DNA of 8,952 nucleotides from Candidatus Jidaibacter sp. (GTDB lineage: Bacteria; Pseudomonadota; Alphaproteobacteria; Rickettsiales; Midichloriaceae). Location: positions 1-8,952 of the forward strand of contig JAJTHY010000148.1 of NCBI GenBank assembly GCA_021298045.1. Reading direction: 5' to 3'. The position numbers and the translations under genes were made by a program. Positions 5,416 to 8,952 of this stretch are shown piece by piece. The notes beneath the pieces were generated by a model that saw only the letters and a program-made list of their open reading frames with translations, did not search any database and had not been told where the DNA came from. How positions within the stretch are numbered: position 1 is the first letter of the stretch; each line of letters begins with the position of its first letter.

Positions 5416-6603
5416 ATGTATTGCAGGCCAATTTTTAACAAACTGTTTGAGCGGCTCAAGGGCCCTAGAAAATTCATACAGGTATTGGTGGGCCCTCGTC
5501 AGGTTGGCAAAACTACACTTTCTCATCAGCTGGCGAATGCACTGACTTTCGAGACTATCTATGCCTCTGCGGATGGGTTGTCTCTAGGGGAAGATCAATG
5601 GATCGGCCAACAATGGGAGCGAGCCCGTTTAAAAGCGAAGCAATCCGGTAGGGTTTTGCTTATTCTTGATGAAATTCAAAAAATCCATCAGTGGTCTGAA
5701 ATTATAAAGCGATATTGGGATGAAGACACCGCTTCATCTACTCCTATCGAGGTAATGTTGCTTGGGTCATCCGCTCTTCTTTTGCAGCAGGGTCTTACGG
5801 AAAGCTTAGCTGGCCGTATTGAGCTGACAAACATCACTCATTGGTCCTTTCAGGAATGTAGGGATGCTTTTGGCTGGGACATTGACCAGTATATCTATTT
5901 TGGAGGATATCCAGGATCTGCGGAGCTTATTAATGATGAAGCCAGGTGGGGTAAATATATTCGGGACTCCTTGATAACCACATCTGTTAGCAAGGATGTG
6001 CTCATGATGGCTCGTATACAAAAACCAGCTCTCTTAAAAAGAGTTTTCGAGTTAGGGTGCATGTATTCTGGGCAGATACTCTCCTTTCAAAAAATGCTGG
6101 GCCAACTCCAAGATGCCGGTAATGCCTCAACCATTTCCCATTATCTTGACCTGTTATCAGGGGCGGGACTGATAACGGGAATCCAAAAGTATGCCTCCGA
6201 AGCAGTGCGACAAAAAGCTTCAAGTCCCAAACTTCAGGTGCTCAATACAGCCCTGATAAGTGCAAATGATACCTTCGGTTTTAGGGCAATGCGGGAAAAT
6301 CCTGAAGCATGGGGGCGCCAAGTTGAATCAAGCGTTGGAGCGCATCTGATTAATTCATCCTTGTGTGCCACCCATAATATAGAAATTTTTTATTGGCGAG
6401 ATGGCAACTATGAAGTGGATTTTGTTTTGCGTAATGGTCAGCAATTATTACTCATTGAGGTCAAAAGTACTAGACGACAAACAAGCCTTCCTGGCATTTC
6501 AGCCTTCATTAAGGGTTTCGGCCACCACCGCTCTCTCCTTGTAGGAGCGCAAGGTATTCCACTTCAGGAATTTTTATTGATGAAAGTGGAAGATTTGTTT
6601 TAG
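5416..6603 (+). CDS. AAA+ ATPase with DUF4143 C-terminal, PD-(D/E)XK nuclease-like domain
   Basis: The 395-residue protein has an N-terminal P-loop ATPase: Walker A GPRQVGKT (26-33), Walker B LLILDEIQ (81-88) and a sensor-like LLGSS (115-119). A middle helical segment (about 195-260) is followed by a C-terminal domain with WGRQVESSVGAHL (299-311), YWRDGNYEVDFVL (326-338) and LLLIEVKST (344-352). Glu304, Asp335, Glu348 and Lys350 fit the PD-(D/E)XK nuclease pattern. This layout is the widespread AAA_14/DUF4143 family, whose role is not settled; DNA cleavage is an inference. The ATG at 5416 has only a weak GTGAG upstream. Three sampled 60-base lines hold 47-52% GC, against 32-43% in two bioD/bioA lines, which suggests acquisition. 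No partner gene is adjacent; it ends 7 bases before the convergent tRNA gene. Confidence 0.85.
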   Translation: MYCRPIFNKLFERLKGPRKFIQVLVGPRQVGKTTLSHQLANALTFETIYASADGLSLGEDQWIGQQWERARLKAKQSGRVLLILDEIQKIHQWSEIIKRYWDEDTASSTPIEVMLLGSSALLLQQGLTESLAGRIELTNITHWSFQECRDAFGWDIDQYIYFGGYPGSAELINDEARWGKYIRDSLITTSVSKDVLMMARIQKPALLKRVFELGCMYSGQILSFQKMLGQLQDAGNASTISHYLDLLSGAGLITGIQKYASEAVRQKASSPKLQVLNTALISANDTFGFRAMRENPEAWGRQVESSVGAHLINSSLCATHNIEIFYWRDGNYEVDFVLRNGQQLLLIEVKSTRRQTSLPGISAFIKGFGHHRSLLVGAQGIPLQEFLLMKVEDLF

Positions 6604-6610
6604 CTATACA

Positions 6611-6685
6611 TGGTGCCGAAGAAGGGAATTGAACCCCCGACCTGCTCATTACGAATGAGATGCTCTACCCCTGAGCTACTTCGGC
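6611..6685 (-). tRNA. tRNA-Thr (anticodon CGT)
   Basis: The reverse complement folds as a full cloverleaf: acceptor GCCGAAG/CTTCGGC, D arm GCTC-AGGGGTA-GAGC, anticodon loop TTCGTAA with CGT at its centre, T arm GGGGG-TTCAATT-CCCTT, discriminator A and an encoded CCA. It reads ACG threonine codons. The anticodon arm and variable loop closely resemble E. coli tRNA-Thr(CGU). The 27-43 pair is a T-C mismatch. murB ends 30 bases upstream on the same strand; TATAGT at 6705-6700 could be a -10 for a tRNA promoter, though co-transcription with murB is also possible. Confidence 0.95.
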
Positions 6686-6715
6686 ACGATGCGCTATATA
6701 CTATACCAAAACCAA

Positions 6716-7606
6716 TTAACCCACAATCTTGATTTCTTCTTTAAGTATAATGCCAGATGTTTTGTAAACCCTTTCTTTAACTTCATTAATTAGATTTAAC
6801 AAATCAGCTGCAGTGGCGCTTCCAAGATTGAGAAAAAAATTGCAGTGAAATTCTGAAACTTGAGCATCTCCAATCCTAAGGCCCCTGCACCCCGCCGCAT
6901 CTATTAATTGCCACGCTTTATGCCCTTCTGGATTTTTAAATGTTGATCCACCAGTCTTTGCTCTCACCGGTTGCGTTGCATTGCGTTCAACTTGAATTTG
7001 TTTAATCTTTTCCATAATTTCAAGTTTATTGCCAGCGCGACCCTTTAATCTCGCATCTACAAAAAACCAATCGCCTCCAAGCGAATTGCCACGATAAAAA
7101 TACCCTAAGTCTGCGACACCGAATTCTCGCAACTCTCCATCTTTGTTAACAGCGCGTGCAGAAATTAATATATCTTTTATTTCACTGCCGTAGGCACCAG
7201 CATTCATGGCAAGCGCGCCACCGATAGTGCCTGGTATTCCAGAAAGAAACTCAAAGCCAGCAATCGAATGCTCACATGCAAAATCTGCTAAGTTTACATC
7301 TAAAGTAGCGGCACCAACTACAAGCTCATCTTCCGTTATTTTATGGGCATAGTTGAACTCGCGCCCTAGCCTTATTGCAACACCGGGAAAGCCCTTATCG
7401 CTTATTAGCATGTTAGAGCCAACTCCAAAGATAAAAAATGGAATTCCCGGATCAAGGTTTTTAAGGAAAAATTGCAGATCGGCTACATCTTGTGGCTTAT
7501 ACAAAGCTGATGCTATGCCGCCCACCTGAAACCAACAAAATTTCGCCAGGTTCACATTCTCTCTTAAACTACCTTTAACTTTTGGTAAGCGTGCAATCAG
7601 GCTCAT
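6716..7606 (-). CDS. murB: UDP-N-acetylenolpyruvoylglucosamine reductase MurB
   Basis: MurB is the FAD-dependent cytosolic enzyme that reduces UDP-GlcNAc-enolpyruvate with NADPH to UDP-N-acetylmuramate, the second committed step of wall synthesis. The 296-residue protein has the FAD-binding segments FFIFGVGSNMLISDKGFPG (57-75) and FLSGIPGTIGGALAMNAGAYG (120-140), Arg172 in FYRGNS, the proton-donating Ser221 in GGSTFKNPEG and Glu290 near the end in LKEEIKIV. The length fits the shorter type II enzymes rather than the longer E. coli type. Its ATG overlaps the prfB stop (ATGA), so it is probably translated with prfB. No murC or ddl is beside it, where murB usually sits in alphaproteobacteria. 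Confidence 0.96.
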   Translation of the reverse strand: MSLIARLPKVKGSLRENVNLAKFCWFQVGGIASALYKPQDVADLQFFLKNLDPGIPFFIFGVGSNMLISDKGFPGVAIRLGREFNYAHKITEDELVVGAATLDVNLADFACEHSIAGFEFLSGIPGTIGGALAMNAGAYGSEIKDILISARAVNKDGELREFGVADLGYFYRGNSLGGDWFFVDARLKGRAGNKLEIMEKIKQIQVERNATQPVRAKTGGSTFKNPEGHKAWQLIDAAGCRGLRIGDAQVSEFHCNFFLNLGSATAADLLNLINEVKERVYKTSGIILKEEIKIVG

Positions 7607-8725
7607 TTATCACTCTCGCTTTTTATACCTCTACCTTTGACAGATAATTCAAGCATTGCGCGCATGAATCCATCTAAGTCACCATCAAGAACACTTTGAG
7701 AGTCTGTTTCTTCATATGCAGTTCTAGCGTCTTTTACCATTTGATATGGTTGCAAAACATATGAACGGATCTGATTACCCCAACCAATATCTGTTTTATT
7801 CGCGTTTTGCACGTTCATAGACTCCATCTTCTTTTTTAGCTCAAATTCATATAGCCTGGATTTAAGCATCTTATAACACTCTTCCTTGTTGCGATGTTGC
7901 GATCTACCGTTTTGACACTGCACTACTATGTTAGTTGGTAAGTGAGTTATGCGCACGGCGCTGTCTGTGGTGTTAACGTGCTGACCTCCTGCTCCTGATG
8001 AGCGATAAGTATCAATTCTGAGGTCGGACTCATTAATTGCAATCTCGATTGAATCATCAACCACAGGGTACACCCAGATGCTCGCAAAGCTTGTGTGGCG
8101 TTTACCAGCAGCATTAAACGGAGAAATGCGCACCAGTCTATGCACGCCGCTTTCAGATTTCATCCATCCATAAGCATTTAAGCCCATAACCTTGATAGTG
8201 GCAGACTTAATACCAGCTTCTTCGCCATCTAATCTGTCTATCAATTCAACTTTGCATTTGTGGCGTTCTGCCCAGCGCATATACATACGCAATAAGATAT
8301 CAGACCAATCATGGCTTTCTGTGCCCCCAGCGCCCGCATGTATTTCCACAAAACAGTCATTTCCATCCGCTTCACCAGAAAACAAACATTCAACTTCTTT
8401 GGTCTTAGCTAGTTTGGCTAAAGATCTGAGCTCCTCCAAGATTTCTTTTCCCATAGCAGCTTCTTCGTTGCTGATTTCTGCTAACTCCTTTAAGGATGAT
8501 AGATCACTTTCTATTTTTTCAAGTGACCCCACGAAGTTAGCAAGATATGTGCGTTCCTTTAAAACATCCCGTGCTTTTGCAGGGTCATTCCACATGTCGG
8601 GAGATTCTGAGATAGAGTCGAGTTCTGAGATTTTTGACTTTGCTTTATCATAGTCAAAGATACCCCCTTAAAAACTTTGCGGACTCCTCAATGCTAGTTA
8701 TGCAGTTTTGTATTTCCAGGTTCAT
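7603..8725 (-). CDS. prfB: Peptide chain release factor 2, expressed by programmed +1 frameshift
   Basis: RF2 recognises UGA and UAA and triggers release of the finished protein. Translation starts at ATG 8725 (MNLEIQNCITSIEESAKFL...), runs 23 codons to CTT, meets in-frame TGA (8656-8654) and continues in the +1 frame with GAC. The full product has 373 residues, close to E. coli RF2 (365). Reading only the large open frame from ATG 8595 would lose 43 N-terminal residues. In full numbering the stop-codon-reading SPF is at 201-203 and the catalytic GGQ at 246-248, within SSGAGGQHVNTTDSAVRITH. SPF rather than PxT confirms RF2, not RF1. The stop overlaps murB by four bases. Low RF2 slows termination at the internal UGA, so the gene regulates itself. 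The ribosome binding site before 8725 is weak (GGTAA). Confidence 0.95.
8653..8668 (-). promoter_or_regulatory. RF2 programmed +1 frameshift site
   Basis: On the minus strand the sequence is AGGGGGTATCTTTGAC, the classical RF2 recoding site. It has an internal Shine-Dalgarno-like AGGGGG, a three-base TAT spacer, the slippery CTT and the UGA followed by C, a weak termination context. Frame before the TGA comes from ATG 8725; frame after it joins the large open frame without a further stop. All parts of the known mechanism are present. Confidence 0.95.
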
Positions 8726-8776
8726 ATTTTACCAATTTTTTAATGATGATTTTACCTATAAAACAAAAAATGTATA

Positions 8777-8805
8777 GCCTTATAACTTCAATTATTTGCT
8801 GTCAA
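8777..8805 (-). promoter_or_regulatory. Candidate prfB promoter
   Basis: A perfect -35 TTGACA lies at 8805-8800 on the minus strand. Downstream are overlapping -10 candidates: TATAAG (8784-8779, spacing 15) and TAAGGC (8782-8777, spacing 17). TATACA (8776-8771) is too far away. Transcription would start near 8770, about 45 bases before the prfB ATG. The -35 is strong; the exact -10 is uncertain. The rest of 8726-8924 holds no gene or structure I can support. Confidence 0.4.
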
Positions 8806-8924
8806 AAAACGGGCAGGGCGACCGCATTAAAAATTTTCATATCGTATCTGAATTATGAATAAGGCGTCGTCAAAAAATGGTTAATTAGCATAATGAGTGT
8901 CATTGCAGGACCACTACCCTTTTT

Positions 8925-8952
8925 GTCATCCTCGCGTAGGCGGGGATCCAGG
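8925..8952. repeat. GC-rich dispersed repeat, cut by the window edge
   Basis: The last 28 bases begin GTCATCCTCGCGTAGGCGGG and go on to end in ATCCAGG. The core CCTCGCGTAGGCGGGG is a near-palindrome (12 of 16 positions) and is sharply GC-rich against the AT-rich flank. It closely resembles a small dispersed intergenic repeat of the form GTCAT-YCYCGCG-AGGCGGG-ATCCAG that I know from many proteobacterial genomes. Only the left end is in the window, so its length and copy number here cannot be seen. Confidence 0.6.

Noticed and set aside
6601..6610. tRNA 3' end as an attachment site
   Set aside because: No integrase gene and no second copy of the tRNA 3' end were seen within the window.
8192..8653. 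A 153-codon plus-strand open frame
   Set aside because: It lies wholly opposite prfB, reads as low-complexity Ser/Leu-rich protein, and shares no domain; it is a shadow of a conserved gene.
1..8952. CRISPR array, rRNA or riboswitch
   Set aside because: No regularly spaced repeats, rRNA motifs or recognised riboswitch pattern were seen on either strand; the bioDA genes have no upstream leader because they overlap rodA.

Overview
The window looks like a chromosomal segment of an AT-rich, probably host-associated proteobacterium. The compact translation and cell-wall genes, the RodA, MurB, RimM and S16 sequences and a small dispersed repeat at the right edge suggest an alphaproteobacterium, perhaps Rickettsiales-like. 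This placement is an inference from general protein character, not from a phylogeny. Nothing in the window is plasmid- or phage-specific.

Layout, left to right. Positions 9-322 form a roughly 314-bp nested palindromic element with 25-bp terminal inverted repeats and a large internal hairpin; it resembles a non-autonomous, MITE-like element. Next come two minus-strand translation genes, rpsP (ribosomal protein S16) and downstream of it rimM (16S maturation factor), with an unusual 0.17-kb gap that holds a candidate second promoter. Divergent from rpsP runs a plus-strand operon, rodA-bioD-bioA. Its three genes overlap by one base at each junction (TGATG, TAATG), which couples a cell-elongation glycosyltransferase to two middle steps of biotin synthesis.

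From 4451 to 6603 lies an accessory stretch. It holds a VapBC-type toxin-antitoxin pair (AbrB-fold antitoxin and PIN-domain RNase) preceded by an 11-bp-armed palindrome that encloses a candidate -10 box, then a 224-bp non-coding gap with spaced repeats, then an AAA+ ATPase with a DUF4143-type C-terminal domain carrying PD-(D/E)XK nuclease-like residues. The ATPase gene is visibly more GC-rich than its neighbours in sampled lines. It ends 7 bp from the 3' end of a convergent tRNA-Thr(CGT) gene.

The right part is a minus-strand group read prfB-murB-tRNA-Thr. prfB (release factor 2) carries the canonical programmed +1 frameshift: the true gene starts at 8725, meets an in-frame TGA at 8656-8654, and continues in the +1 frame to 7603 for 373 residues. 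murB overlaps the prfB stop by four bases (ATGA). The last 225 bases hold a candidate prfB promoter and the beginning of a GC-rich dispersed repeat cut by the window edge.

The core genes are recognisable housekeeping functions. The parts that deserve a second look are the palindromic element, the self-regulated-looking vapBC promoter, the ATPase/nuclease-like gene with its repeat-rich upstream region, and the rodA-bioDA coupling. I see no clear evidence for a wholly new multi-gene system.
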